Assembly (NCBI GenBank): GCA_033764095.1
Contig: JANRJF010000442.1
Location: 1 to 31,060, forward strand
Direction: 5' to 3'
Origin: JBDTMT01 sp033764095
GTDB lineage: Bacteria; Desulfobacterota; Binatia; HRBIN30; CADEER01
Length of the DNA: 31,060 nt
The stretch's first letter is position 1. The number at the start of each line of letters is the position of its first letter. This document shows, one piece after another, positions 8,088-16,583 of this stretch. Position numbers and translations under genes: made by a program. Below the pieces are notes generated by a model. The model was not told the origin of the DNA. It did not search any database and worked only from the letters and a program-made list of their open reading frames with translations.

Positions 8088-8957
8088 ATGCACATCTACA
8101 TTGACGGTGAGTACTACGACCGCGACACCGCGAAGGTGTCGGTCTTCGATCACGGGCTGCTGTACGGCGACGGCGTGTTCGAGGGGATCCGGGTCTATCG
8201 CAAGCGCATCTTCCGGTTGGAGGCGCATCTCGAGCGGCTCTACGACTCGGCGCGCGCGCTGGCGCTGACCATTCCGCACACGTTGCCCGAGCTGGCCGAG
8301 ATCACCCGCCAGGCGGTGCGCAAGAACGAGCGCGAGGACGCCTACATCCGGCTGATCGTCACGCGCGGCGCCGGGGCGCTCGGCATCGACCCGAATTCGT
8401 GTCCGCGCGCCTGCGTGATCGTCATCGTCGACGACGTGCGCGTCTACTCGAAGGAGCTCTACGCCGGCGGCATCAAGGTCATGACCTCGGCCACCCGCCA
8501 GGTGTCGCACGAGGCGTTCGACCCGCGCATCAAGTCGCTCAACTACCTGAAGAACATCCTCGCCAAGATCGACGCGCAGCAGGCCGGCGCGCACGAGGCG
8601 ATCATGCTCAACGCGCAGGGCTACGTCGCCGAGTGCACCGCCGACAACCTGTTCGTCGTGCGCGGCGGTCAGCTGCTCACCCCGTCGCCGCAGGACGGCG
8701 CGTTGGGCGGCATCACCCGCGGCGCCATCATGCAGCTCGCCGGCGAGGCGCGCGTCGCCTGCGCCGAGGCGCACCTGACGCGCTTCGACGTCTACACCGC
8801 CGACGAGGCCTTCGTCACCGGCACCGGCGCCGAGATCATGCCGGTCACCACCGTCGACGGCCGCCCGGTCGGCGACGGCACCCCCGGCCCGATCACCCGC
8901 CGCCTCTCCGACGCGTTCCACGCGCTGGTGCGCAACGAGGGAGACCCGCTTTGGTGA
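8088..8957 (+). CDS. ilvE: Branched-chain-amino-acid aminotransferase (class IV PLP enzyme)
   Basis: 289 residues, starting at ATG with a strong AGGAAGG 5 nt upstream. It belongs to PLP fold-type IV: the N-terminus IYIDGEYYDRDTAKVSVFDHGLLYGDGVFEGIR is characteristic (family block residues 4-35). The PLP-binding Lys is Lys149 in RIKSLNYLKN, and the phosphate-binding region includes ECTADNLFVV and GGITRGAIM. It should interconvert Leu/Ile/Val with their 2-oxoacids, the last step of branched-chain amino-acid synthesis or the first of degradation. A D-amino-acid transaminase or aminodeoxychorismate lyase is the main alternative within the fold, since substrate specificity cannot be settled by eye. 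It lies between two tandem-unit palindromes, suggesting its own regulated or processed transcript segment. Confidence 0.9.
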   Translation: MHIYIDGEYYDRDTAKVSVFDHGLLYGDGVFEGIRVYRKRIFRLEAHLERLYDSARALALTIPHTLPELAEITRQAVRKNEREDAYIRLIVTRGAGALGIDPNSCPRACVIVIVDDVRVYSKELYAGGIKVMTSATRQVSHEAFDPRIKSLNYLKNILAKIDAQQAGAHEAIMLNAQGYVAECTADNLFVVRGGQLLTPSPQDGALGGITRGAIMQLAGEARVACAEAHLTRFDVYTADEAFVTGTGAEIMPVTTVDGRPVGDGTPGPITRRLSDAFHALVRNEGDPLW

Positions 8958-9059
8958 CAGGCTGCTCGCTGTTAGGCTGTTACGCTGTTAGGGGAAACGC
9001 TGGATGGGTCGCTACTTCGCGCCCCTAACAGCCTAACAGCCTAACCCCCTAACAGCCTG
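8958..9059. repeat. Inverted repeat with octamer-unit arms (CTAACAGC family, copy 1)
   Basis: The left arm 8958-8994 begins on the base after the ilvE stop. Read on the minus strand it is built of CTAACAGC units. The right arm 9022-9059 contains the unit four times, the third being CTAACCCC. The loop 8995-9021 is 27 nt. The right arm ends 5 nt before the ATG of the downstream hydrolase, leaving no room for a Shine-Dalgarno outside the repeat. The same family recurs at 16584-16693, and both left arms carry the same TACG variant of the TAGG junction. Confidence 0.85.
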
Positions 9060-9064
9060 CCTCC

Positions 9065-9937
9065 ATGTATTCGGAGCGTTTCTTCCGCAGCGGCACGCTG
9101 CGCATCCACTTCCGCGACTGGGGTACCGACGGCAAGCCGCCGCTGGTGATCGTGCACGGGTTGCGCGATCACTCGCACTCCTTCGACGACCTGGCGCGCG
9201 GGCTGCTCGACCGCTTCCACGTCTACGCGCTCGACCTGCGCGGCCACGGCGACAGCGAGACGACGCCGTACTACGCCTTCGGCCACTTCGTCCTCGACCT
9301 GCACAACTTCGTGCGCGCCCTGCGCATTGCGTCACCGATCCTGGTCGGCCACTCGATGGGCGGCGAGGTGGTGCTGCAGTATGCCGGCGCGTTTCCCGAC
9401 GTGCCGTCGCACCTGGTGGCGATCGAGGGGCTGGGCCCGCCGCCGATCGACATGGCCGAGGAGGTGGCGTGGACGGTCGCCGGCTTCGCGCGCATCGACC
9501 GCGCCACCGCCGGCCATCCGACCCTGAAGGACCTCGACGCCGCCTACGCGCGCCTGCGCGAGAAGAACCCACGCCTGCCGGAGTCGAAGGCGCGCGAGCT
9601 GGCGCTGCTCGGCACCCGCGCGGTCGAGGACGGCACGCTGGAGTGGAAGTTCGACGCCATGCTGGCGACCATGTCGCTCACCGGCCCGTTCCATCTCGAC
9701 TACGCCAAGGCGCTGTGGCGCCGCATCAAGGCGCCGACCCTGCTCGTGCACGGCGGCGAGTCGGGCGAGTTCTGGCGCAGCAAAGCCGGCGCGGTCTATC
9801 TCGACGCCGACGACCTCGCCGCCCGCCGCGCCTGCTTCCGCCAGCACCACTTCGTCGAGATCGCCGGCGCCGGGCACATGGTCCACTTCGACCGCCCGCG
9901 CGAGCTGCTCACCGCGATTCGCGCGTTCCTGCCGTAG
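9065..9937 (+). CDS. Alpha/beta hydrolase
   Basis: 290 residues. The fold is clear: HG oxyanion loop VIVHGLRD near 29-36, DLRGHGDS near 58-65, nucleophile elbow VGHSMGGEV near 93-101, an acid-bearing strand LLVHGGESG near 228, and catalytic His in GAGHMVHFDRP near 270. The Ser-His pair is intact, so it should be an active hydrolase of an ester, lactone, epoxide or C-C bond; the substrate is not evident. No ribosome-binding site is visible because the start codon abuts the octamer palindrome at 8958-9059. Translation may therefore depend on the hairpin, on leaderless initiation or on coupling. Confidence 0.88.
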   Translation: MYSERFFRSGTLRIHFRDWGTDGKPPLVIVHGLRDHSHSFDDLARGLLDRFHVYALDLRGHGDSETTPYYAFGHFVLDLHNFVRALRIASPILVGHSMGGEVVLQYAGAFPDVPSHLVAIEGLGPPPIDMAEEVAWTVAGFARIDRATAGHPTLKDLDAAYARLREKNPRLPESKARELALLGTRAVEDGTLEWKFDAMLATMSLTGPFHLDYAKALWRRIKAPTLLVHGGESGEFWRSKAGAVYLDADDLAARRACFRQHHFVEIAGAGHMVHFDRPRELLTAIRAFLP

Positions 9938-10010
9938 GCGCGGTCGCAGCGCTCTCTCGGCGCGGCGGATTGCGCGCGCGGCGGGGGCGCGCTAGTCGGC
10001 GTGGCGTCCG

Positions 10011-11657
10011 ATGACCGCCGGCGGCCACAGCGCCTCACGCGTGCTGCGCAGCGCGATCTGCGCCGCCGCCGTGTGGCTCGTCGCCGGCGCGGCGCTGGCG
10101 CAGACCGTGCCGCCGCCGCCGGACGGCGCGATCGTCGCGGTCAACGCGCCACCGGCGACGGTCGAGGTGTGGAACCGCTCGATCGTCACGCTACGCGCCT
10201 CGATCGGCTCCTCCACTCCGGCCGACCGCGCCGAGCGCGCGGCGCGGCGCATCGAGGCGATTCCCGACGAGGAGCTGGGCGAGCTGCCGCGGGTGGTGTC
10301 GGCGCGCGTCGGCAACCTCGACGGCCTGATGGCGGTGGCCGGCGCGCGCACGCTGTTCGGCCTGCTGCCCGAGGACGTCGACCACGAATCCGGCGAGACG
10401 CTGCAGAGCCTCGGCGCCGAGACCGAGCAGCACCTGCGCGCCGTCTTCGCCGCGCGCGAGCAGCAGCGCAGCCTGCCGCTGCTGCTGCGCGGTATCGCCT
10501 GGAGCGCCGCCGCGACCGTCGCCTTCGCGCTGGTGGTGTGGGCGCTGATACGCGGGCAACGCCGCGTGCACGCGCGGCTCACCGCCGCCGCCGACCGCCG
10601 CTCCGGCGCCGCCCTGCGCCAGGTGCGCGGCTACCTGGTGGTCGTCTGGCGCCGCCTGGCGCAGGTCGGCGCCTGGGCGCTCGGTCTGGTCGCGCTCGAC
10701 CTGTGGCTGACCTTCGTGTTGTCGCAGTTCCCCTACACCGCGCCCTGGGGCGAGGCGCTCGGCTCGCGCCTGAGCAGCGTCGTGCGCGAGCTCGCGCAAG
10801 GCGCCGCGCATGCGGCTCCCGGACTGCTCGCGGTCGCCCTCATCTTCGTCGCGGCGCGGTTCATCGTCCGCCTGCTGCACGCGCTGTTCGACGGCGTCGA
10901 GCGCGGCGCGCTCACCCTCCCCTTCCTGCAGCCGGAGACCGCGGAGGCAACCCGTCGCATCTCGACGCTGCTGGTGTGGCTGTTCGCCGTCACCGTCGCC
11001 TACCCGTACATTCCCGGCTCGCAGACCGACGCCTTCCGCGGCGTCAGCGTCTTCGTCGGCCTCATGCTGTCGCTCGGCTCGGCCGGCCTGGTGAACCAGG
11101 TGATGAGCGGCCTGGTGGTCGTCTACGCGCGCGCCATCCGCCCGGGTGAGTACGTGCGCATCGGCGAGATCGAGGGCGTCGTCTCCGAGGTCGGCCTGCT
11201 GTCGACCAAGCTCTGCACCGCGCGCAAGGAGGAAGTGACCATTCCCAACGCCGTGCTGGTGGGCAGCGCAACGACCAACTACTCGCGCCTCGCCGACGCC
11301 GACGGCGCGGTCGTCACGACCTCGGTGACGATCGGCTACGACGCGCCCTGGCGCCAGGTGGAGGCGCTGCTGCTGCTCGCCGCCGAGCGCACGCCGCAGG
11401 TGCGCAGGCAGCCGGCGCCGCGCGTCGTGCAGCGCAAGCTCGACGACTTCTACGTCGACTACCTGCTGCTGGTGAACGTCGACCGCGCCGAACAGCGCCC
11501 CGCCATCCTCTCCGCCCTGCACGCGCAGATCCAGGACGCCTTCAACGAATTCGGCGTACAGATCATGTCACCGCACTTCGAAACGCAGCCGTCCGAGGCG
11601 GTCACCGTGCCGAAGGCCAACTGGTTCACGCGCCCAGCGAAGGACCCCGGTTCGTGA
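10011..11657 (+). CDS. MscS-family mechanosensitive ion channel with periplasmic N-terminal region
   Basis: 548 residues. An Ala-rich signal peptide ends near residue 31 (ALAQT). A periplasmic stretch to about 155 follows, then roughly five hydrophobic segments (around 155-180, 215-240, 265-285, 318-335 and 342-365). The MscS signature is GLMLSLGSAGLVNQVMSGLV (pore helix) followed by RPGEYVRIGEIEGVVSEVGL and the VTIPNAVL beta-domain. It should open on membrane tension and release solutes under hypo-osmotic shock. The extra N-terminal domain and exported start resemble larger MscS relatives rather than the 286-residue E. coli MscS. The gene stands alone and converges with the propeller/haem gene across a perfect palindrome. 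Confidence 0.92.
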   Translation: MTAGGHSASRVLRSAICAAAVWLVAGAALAQTVPPPPDGAIVAVNAPPATVEVWNRSIVTLRASIGSSTPADRAERAARRIEAIPDEELGELPRVVSARVGNLDGLMAVAGARTLFGLLPEDVDHESGETLQSLGAETEQHLRAVFAAREQQRSLPLLLRGIAWSAAATVAFALVVWALIRGQRRVHARLTAAADRRSGAALRQVRGYLVVVWRRLAQVGAWALGLVALDLWLTFVLSQFPYTAPWGEALGSRLSSVVRELAQGAAHAAPGLLAVALIFVAARFIVRLLHALFDGVERGALTLPFLQPETAEATRRISTLLVWLFAVTVAYPYIPGSQTDAFRGVSVFVGLMLSLGSAGLVNQVMSGLVVVYARAIRPGEYVRIGEIEGVVSEVGLLSTKLCTARKEEVTIPNAVLVGSATTNYSRLADADGAVVTTSVTIGYDAPWRQVEALLLLAAERTPQVRRQPAPRVVQRKLDDFYVDYLLLVNVDRAEQRPAILSALHAQIQDAFNEFGVQIMSPHFETQPSEAVTVPKANWFTRPAKDPGS

Positions 11658-11680
11658 TGCACGCCTCGGAGCCAGGCAGC

Positions 11681-11806
11681 GGAGCCACGGATTACACGGA
11701 GTCATTTCAGGATTTCACGGAACAGAACTGCTCTGACTCAGGACACCGTTTCAGGGCAGCTCCGCTCCGTGAAATCCTGAAATGACTCCGTGTAATCCGT
11801 GGCTCC
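11681..11806. repeat. Perfect 41-bp inverted repeat between convergent genes (CACGGA-type arms)
   Basis: The left arm 11681-11721 and the right arm 11766-11806 are exact reverse complements over 41 nt, with a 44-nt loop. The loop itself has a weaker nested dyad (CTGCTCTGA against TCAGGGCAG). The arm carries CACGGA three times. It lies in the gap between the MscS gene (plus) and the propeller/haem gene (minus). No T-run flanks it on either strand, so it is not a textbook intrinsic terminator. Confidence 0.93.
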
Positions 11807-11829
11807 TGCCGCGCCGGTACGGACGTACG

Positions 11830-14800
11830 CTACGGCGCCGCCAGCGTGAACGCGCCGTCCGGATCGCCGCCGCTCGACGCATAGGCGGTGAACGGCGGGT
11901 TGAGCACCTGGATGTACGCCGGGCCGCTCACCGCGCCGGCCGGCACGCTGAACTGGAAGCGCTGCGCCGAGACGATGGTCAGGGGAATGCGCCCACTGCC
12001 GTCGGGGTTGAGGCCGCCGAGGTTGGGCACCGCGCTGCCCTGCAGGTTGAACAGGTTGATCACCGAGCGCGACGAGAAGCCGGTGCCGTCCACCGTGACC
12101 GTCGTGCCCGACTGCGACACGGCGCTGATGCTCAGCGTCGCGCCGATCGGCAGCGACACGGCGTTGGAGACGACGTTGCCGACGTACGGACTGTTGACCA
12201 CCAGCAGCGCGCCGGGTCCGGTCGGTAGATTGGCCGGCAGCACCACCTGGATCTGCGTCGCGCTGCCGCCGGGGAGCGGCGTCAGCGGACCGTGCGCGCC
12301 GCCGGCGCTGTAGAGGTTGACCAGCGGCGCGTTGAAGCCGCTGCCGCCGATGGTGATGGTGCTGCCCGGCACCAGGACGGTGTCGATCGACGCCAGCGGC
12401 ACGCCCGGCTCGAGCGGCCGGCAGGCGACGCTGTTCACCGACAGGATGGTGGGAATGTTCGCCGCGGCGGCACCGCGCAGCATCTGCGACTGCGGATTCG
12501 ATTGCAGGTAGCCCTGGTCGGTATTGACCACCACCACGGTGGCAAAGCCGTTGCCGAGCGGCATCGACGCCGGCAGCAGCCAGGTGAGTGTCGTCGCCGT
12601 GCGGGCGGTCGGCACGTACGGGCCGTACGACGCAGTGCCGCCGCTGGTGGCGACGAACAGCATCACCCGCGACCCGGGCGTGAAGCCACTGCCGGAGAGC
12701 GAGTTCGACGCGCCGACCACCAGTGGGGTGGTCAACGCGTCGAGTTGTGGCGCGATCGGCGCTGCGGCGGTGACGGTGGGCAGCGGCGTCCGCGTGCGCG
12801 TGCGCGTCGGGCTGTTGGTGGCGGTAGCGGGAATCGGCGTCGCGGTGCGCGTCGCGGTGGCCGGCGGCGTCGCCGTCGCCGCGCCGGTCGGGCTCGGCAG
12901 CGGCGTGCTGCCGTCGTCGTAGTTCGCCGCCCACCAGCGCGCCAGGTCGCGCAGCGCCTGCGGCGGATTGGTCGGGGGCGGCTGCTGCAGCACCGTGTCG
13001 GTGGTGTTGACGCCGTGGCAGTTGGTGCACATGCGCATCTCGCCGGCGGCGAAGGTCACCCAGTAGCGCTCGCGCACCACCGGCGTGCCGTCGCTGCCGA
13101 CCAGCTGCCAGGTCATGGCGCGGTGCGCCGGCACGAACGCCGCCATGCTGCCGTCGGTGCCCAGCCGCACGCTGCTCGCCGGCGCGCCGTTGAGCGGCGG
13201 ATTGAGGCCGTCGTGCATCAGCTGCGCCAGCACGCGGCGGCCGGCGTGGAACTGCGAGTAGCCGCGGATCAGGTCGCCCTGCAGCAGCTGCATGAACTCG
13301 ATCGGCACCGGCGTCGCGCCGGGCAGCGCCGTCTGCACCCCGTTGACGACCTTGAGGTTGAAATCCTGCTGGCGGTCGGCGCGACGGGTGACGTTGCGGC
13401 TGACGATCAGCGCCAGGTCGCGCGCCGCGAGGAAGGCGCGCAGGCGTTCGATGCCGGCGGCGCCGCCGAGCTCGTCGCGCAGGATCTGCGCCTCGGTCTC
13501 GGGCAGCGGGTTGGCGTGGCGCGCCGGACGCGGCCGCGCCCGCACTTCGGTCGGATCGAGCTCCCAGAGCGGCCCGCTGTAGCTCACCTGCCGGTACACC
13601 TGGTTGTCCCAGTACAAGATCGACTTGCTGATGCCGCCCGGGATCAGCCGCGCGCCCGCCGTCCAGTACGCGCCGGCCGACTGCAGGCGGGTGAGATGGA
13701 AGTCGTAGCGCGAGGAGAGCACGCCGTTCTCGGCGCGATCGGCGTACGGCGAGGCGCTGCGCACGGCGAGCAGCGTGCCGTCGGTGAGCGGCACCGGGTT
13801 GCGGAAATGGCCGGGGAAATTGGCCGGCGGCGTGCCGCCGTCCGGGGTGTAGTCGGCGGTCTCCGGCGCGGTGATGTAGTCGACCACGAAGTCGTCGGCG
13901 TTGAGCCCCTCGGGCGCATCGAAGCCGATGATCTGGCCGGCGGCGTGGGTGGAGAATTCCGGCGCGGTGGTGGCGTAGAAGTAGCCCGGCCGCAGCGGGT
14001 CCTCCTCCATCTGCAGGATCAGCTCGGCGTCGCGGCGCGATTGCGGCGCAATGAACTCCGGCAGCCCGTCGCGCGCCGCGTCGAAGTAGCGGCTCAGCTC
14101 GTGGCGGCCGACGTGGTTGAGCGTCTCCAGGCCGCTGCCGTCCTCGTTGATCTGCCAGGGGAAGAAGACGTTGAAGGTGTGGCCGTGGATCGGGCTGCCG
14201 CTGGCGCGGCGGCGCAGCTCGGGGAAGATCTCGGTGGTGCTGGTGGTGGTCTGCGCGCTGGCCTCGGAGACGTAGTTGAAGGCGCCGTAGTCGAGCGTGC
14301 CCTCGTTGCTCTGCTGGTCGCGCTGCAGGTGGTCCCAGCGCGTGTAGACGACGCGCCCGTCGGAGGCGACCAGTGGCGTGAAGGCGCCGGAGACGGCGTG
14401 GTCGAGCAGGAAGAGATCGGTGCCGTCGGCGCGCATCGACCAGATGCCGGTGACGGTCGGCGTCGATTCGTACTCGTCGAGCTGCGGGTAGGTGAGGCGG
14501 TCGCCGTTGCGCGGCCGATCGGAGGTGAAGAGGATGCGGTCGTCGGTGCCGTAGATCGGCGAGACGTTGTTGCTGTCGGCCGGCTGCGGCAGCTTGGTGA
14601 TGCGCACCGTCTCGCCGGCGCCGAAGCCGCTGACCTCGTAGATCTGCCAGTAGACCGGCCGGTAGTCGTTCTGGGTGGTACCGCCGACCACCATCGAGAA
14701 CAGCGCCTTGCTGCCGTCCCAGTGCACGCAGGGCTCGCGCACCGCGATCGCCTGCGCAGCGGTGAGGCCGTAGCCGGCGGCTGCGGTGAGGTTGCGCAGC

Positions 14801-15051
14801 GTCCCGTCGGCGTAGCGGATGTACAGGTCGCCGCCGCGCGGCGTGCTGCCGACGTAGGGGTCGTGGTTGCCGAACACCGCGTTGGTCGAGGCGAAGTCAC
14901 CGCCGAACGGCGGCTGGGTGACGAAGAGAATGACGGGAGCGACGGAATTCGTCACCGCCGCCGCGCGCCCGACCGTCACCGGGCTGGCGATCGTCAGGCA
15001 CAGGACGGCCCACCAGCCCAGGCGCCACCGCCGCTTCGCTCGTTCACGCAT
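11830..15051 (-). CDS. Secreted beta-propeller/monoheme protein (HzsA-like) with Thr-Pro linker and TIG domains
   Basis: 1073 residues from the ATG; a TTG seven codons upstream is an alternative start. A signal peptide (11-32, ending GRAAA) is followed by a long propeller-like region with WD40/PD40-type blades: ILFTSDRP near 174, DEYESTPTVTGIWSMRADGTD near 192-212, VVYTRWDH near 234. A single c-type haem motif CTNCH lies at 675-679. This plan resembles the middle part of hydrazine synthase alpha-subunit relatives, a broad family found well outside anammox bacteria. A linker rich in Thr, Pro and Ala (about 705-755) leads to about three TIG/IPT-like beta-sandwich domains (to 1073). The protein is probably extracellular or on the surface and may transfer electrons or bind a polymer; the function is unknown. 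No other hydrazine-metabolism gene is present. Confidence 0.8.
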   Translation of the reverse strand: MRERAKRRWRLGWWAVLCLTIASPVTVGRAAAVTNSVAPVILFVTQPPFGGDFASTNAVFGNHDPYVGSTPRGGDLYIRYADGTLRNLTAAAGYGLTAAQAIAVREPCVHWDGSKALFSMVVGGTTQNDYRPVYWQIYEVSGFGAGETVRITKLPQPADSNNVSPIYGTDDRILFTSDRPRNGDRLTYPQLDEYESTPTVTGIWSMRADGTDLFLLDHAVSGAFTPLVASDGRVVYTRWDHLQRDQQSNEGTLDYGAFNYVSEASAQTTTSTTEIFPELRRRASGSPIHGHTFNVFFPWQINEDGSGLETLNHVGRHELSRYFDAARDGLPEFIAPQSRRDAELILQMEEDPLRPGYFYATTAPEFSTHAAGQIIGFDAPEGLNADDFVVDYITAPETADYTPDGGTPPANFPGHFRNPVPLTDGTLLAVRSASPYADRAENGVLSSRYDFHLTRLQSAGAYWTAGARLIPGGISKSILYWDNQVYRQVSYSGPLWELDPTEVRARPRPARHANPLPETEAQILRDELGGAAGIERLRAFLAARDLALIVSRNVTRRADRQQDFNLKVVNGVQTALPGATPVPIEFMQLLQGDLIRGYSQFHAGRRVLAQLMHDGLNPPLNGAPASSVRLGTDGSMAAFVPAHRAMTWQLVGSDGTPVVRERYWVTFAAGEMRMCTNCHGVNTTDTVLQQPPPTNPPQALRDLARWWAANYDDGSTPLPSPTGAATATPPATATRTATPIPATATNSPTRTRTRTPLPTVTAAAPIAPQLDALTTPLVVGASNSLSGSGFTPGSRVMLFVATSGGTASYGPYVPTARTATTLTWLLPASMPLGNGFATVVVVNTDQGYLQSNPQSQMLRGAAAANIPTILSVNSVACRPLEPGVPLASIDTVLVPGSTITIGGSGFNAPLVNLYSAGGAHGPLTPLPGGSATQIQVVLPANLPTGPGALLVVNSPYVGNVVSNAVSLPIGATLSISAVSQSGTTVTVDGTGFSSRSVINLFNLQGSAVPNLGGLNPDGSGRIPLTIVSAQRFQFSVPAGAVSGPAYIQVLNPPFTAYASSGGDPDGAFTLAAP

Positions 15052-15189
15052 AGCGGAGCTGACGCGGAGCAAGATCTACACCCGGCCGCCCGCGATACGC
15101 GCAGTCGCACAGCAGCGCGTGTCCCCCCGCATGCCACATGTCCTGAGTGATGACCGCTGCGGCGACTTTGTTGCGGCGCGTGCTCATGG

Positions 15190-15336
15190 AACGCGCTGGG
15201 TCACGGAGGGCACGGATTCGTTTTAGGATTACACGGATTTCGGAACGTCTGATTCTGTTCCTTTACGAGAAACAGAAACTGATCCGACTCCGTGTGATCC
15301 TAGAATGGATCCGTGCCCTCCGTGGCCCAGCGCGTT
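15190..15336. repeat. Long imperfect inverted repeat (CACGGA-type arms)
   Basis: The left arm 15190-15259 and right arm 15271-15336 pair over about 65 nt with scattered mismatches and an 11-nt loop. The outer 11 nt (AACGCGCTGGG against CCCAGCGCGTT) are perfect. The left arm repeats CACGGA three times (GGGCACGGATT, TTACACGGATTT), as in the 11681-11806 element. The last 20 nt of the right arm (15317-15336) are repeated directly at 15357-15376, giving a third copy of the tail. Confidence 0.85.
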
Positions 15337-15356
15337 TGGGCGAGCACGGCAGCGTG

Positions 15357-15376
15357 CCTCCGTGGCCCAGCGCGTT
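15357..15376. repeat. 20-bp direct repeat of the palindrome end
   Basis: CCTCCGTGGCCCAGCGCGTT occurs at 15317-15336 and again, identical, 40 nt later at 15357-15376. The second copy lies outside the palindrome, 24 nt from the stop of the neighbouring acyl-CoA dehydrogenase gene. Confidence 0.9.
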
Positions 15377-15399
15377 GCAACGAGCCCGCACGGTTGGAG

Positions 15400-16581
15400 C
15401 TACCAGCGCGACAACGCCGCCAACCGTTCGCGGTGGTAGGTCGCGTCGCCGAACGCCAGCTCGTTCCACTTGGCGCGTTTGAACCAGAGCTGGATGTCGT
15501 GCTCCCAGGTGAAGCCGATGCCGCCGTGGATCTGCACGGCGCGATTGGCGACGCGGGCATAGACGTCGCTCAGGCACGCCTTGGCCAGCGAGGCGGCGCG
15601 CGCCGCGTCGCGCGGCAGCGCGTCGAAGGCGTAGGCGGCGTACCAGACCAGCGCGCGCGCCGGCTCGATCTCGCTGACCATCTCCGCGGCCATGTGCTTC
15701 ACCGCCTGGAACGAGCCGATGGTGCGGCCGAACTGCTCGCGCACCTTGCTGTACTCGACCGCCATCTCCAGCGCGCGCTCGGCGCCGCCGAGCGAATCGG
15801 CGGCGAGCGCGATGGCGGCGGCGTCGAGCACGCGCGCCAGCGTCTTCCAGCCGGTGCCGACCGTACCGAGCGCGGCCGACGCCGGCAGCTCGACGCCCTC
15901 GAAGCGCACCTCCATCGGCCGGCGCGTCTGGTCGATCACCGGCAGCGGCGCAATGTGCACGCCCGGCGTGTCGCGCGGGACGAGGAAGAGCGTGATGCCG
16001 TCGGCAGTAGCGCGGCCCTCGGTGGCCGCCGGTTTCGCCGTGCGGCCACGCAGGGCCGCGCTGCTCGTCCGGAAGGCCGCCACCAGCACGTCGGCGACGT
16101 GCGCGTCGGTGGCGAACAGCTTGGTGCCGGACAGTGTCCAGCCGCTGCCGCGCTGGCGCGCGCGCGCCGCGATGCCGGGCGCGTCGAGCCGGTCGCTCTC
16201 CTCCAGAAACGCCAGCGCGCCGAAGGCGTCGCCGCTCGCCAGACGCGGCAGCCAGGCCTGCTGCTGGGTCCGCGTGCCGCCCAGCGAGAGGGCGAGCGTC
16301 GCCAGCACCGCCGACGACAGGAACGGCCCCGGCACCACGGCGCGCCCGAGTTGCTCGCAGAGCAGCGCCAGGTCGAGCATGGTCAGCCCGGCGCCGCCGT
16401 AGCGCTCCGGCACGATCAGCCCCAACCAACCGAGCTCCGCCATGCGCTTGTAGAGCGCGCGCGGATGCCCCTCCTCGTCACGCCCCACCTCGCGCACCAG
16501 CGAGGTCGGACACTCGCGCGCGAGAAACTCCGCCGCCGTGCGTTGCAGCAGCTCCTGGTCCTCGGAGAGGCCGAAATCCAT
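15400..16581 (-). CDS. Acyl-CoA dehydrogenase (second subunit of a probable pair)
   Basis: 393 residues, ATG start. Acyl-CoA dehydrogenase fold: N-terminal helices (DFGLSEDQELLQRTAAEFL), VPERYGGAGLTMLD near 58-71, the middle beta-domain (WTLSGTKLFA), and C-terminal helices with REQFGRTIGSFQAVKHMAA and VQIHGGIGFTWEHDIQLWFKR (about 345-368). The middle-domain block normally reading T.P.aGSD is degenerate (AFLEESDR), and the HGGIGFTWEHD ending is typical of the partner subunit in heteromeric steroid-type dehydrogenases. The preceding gene encodes the other type. FAD-dependent alpha,beta-desaturation of an acyl-CoA is expected, probably only as a complex. A 112-nt gap made almost wholly of an octamer palindrome separates the two genes. 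Confidence 0.9.
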   Translation of the reverse strand: MDFGLSEDQELLQRTAAEFLARECPTSLVREVGRDEEGHPRALYKRMAELGWLGLIVPERYGGAGLTMLDLALLCEQLGRAVVPGPFLSSAVLATLALSLGGTRTQQQAWLPRLASGDAFGALAFLEESDRLDAPGIAARARQRGSGWTLSGTKLFATDAHVADVLVAAFRTSSAALRGRTAKPAATEGRATADGITLFLVPRDTPGVHIAPLPVIDQTRRPMEVRFEGVELPASAALGTVGTGWKTLARVLDAAAIALAADSLGGAERALEMAVEYSKVREQFGRTIGSFQAVKHMAAEMVSEIEPARALVWYAAYAFDALPRDAARAASLAKACLSDVYARVANRAVQIHGGIGFTWEHDIQLWFKRAKWNELAFGDATYHRERLAALSRW

Positions 16582-16583
16582 CG

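Larger units (their letters stand above)
15052..15399. other. 348-nt gene-free gap holding a long palindrome
   Basis: The gap between the acyl-CoA dehydrogenase stop and the start of the propeller/haem gene on the minus strand contains the inverted repeat at 15190-15336 and a direct repeat of its end. The promoter of the propeller/haem gene should lie in 15052-15190. That part holds no obvious -35/-10 pair or coding signal. Confidence 0.6.

Noticed and set aside
8958..9059. Rho-independent terminator of ilvE
   Set aside because: The hairpin is long but not followed by a T-run, and the next gene starts 5 nt later; kept as a repeat element instead.
11681..11806. Terminal inverted repeats of an insertion sequence or MITE
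   Set aside because: No transposase and no convincing flanking target duplication was seen; the 44-nt interior is too short for an IS. A MITE remains possible but is not supported.
11830..15051. Evidence for anammox-type hydrazine synthesis
   Set aside because: Only a distant HzsA-like head with one haem motif is present; no HzsB/C or hydroxylamine-oxidoreductase-type gene occurs in the window.
12292..15150. Open frame of 952 codons on the plus strand
   Set aside because: It is the complement of the propeller/haem gene, is rich in Arg/Gly/His/Val with no domain, and results from high GC at third positions.
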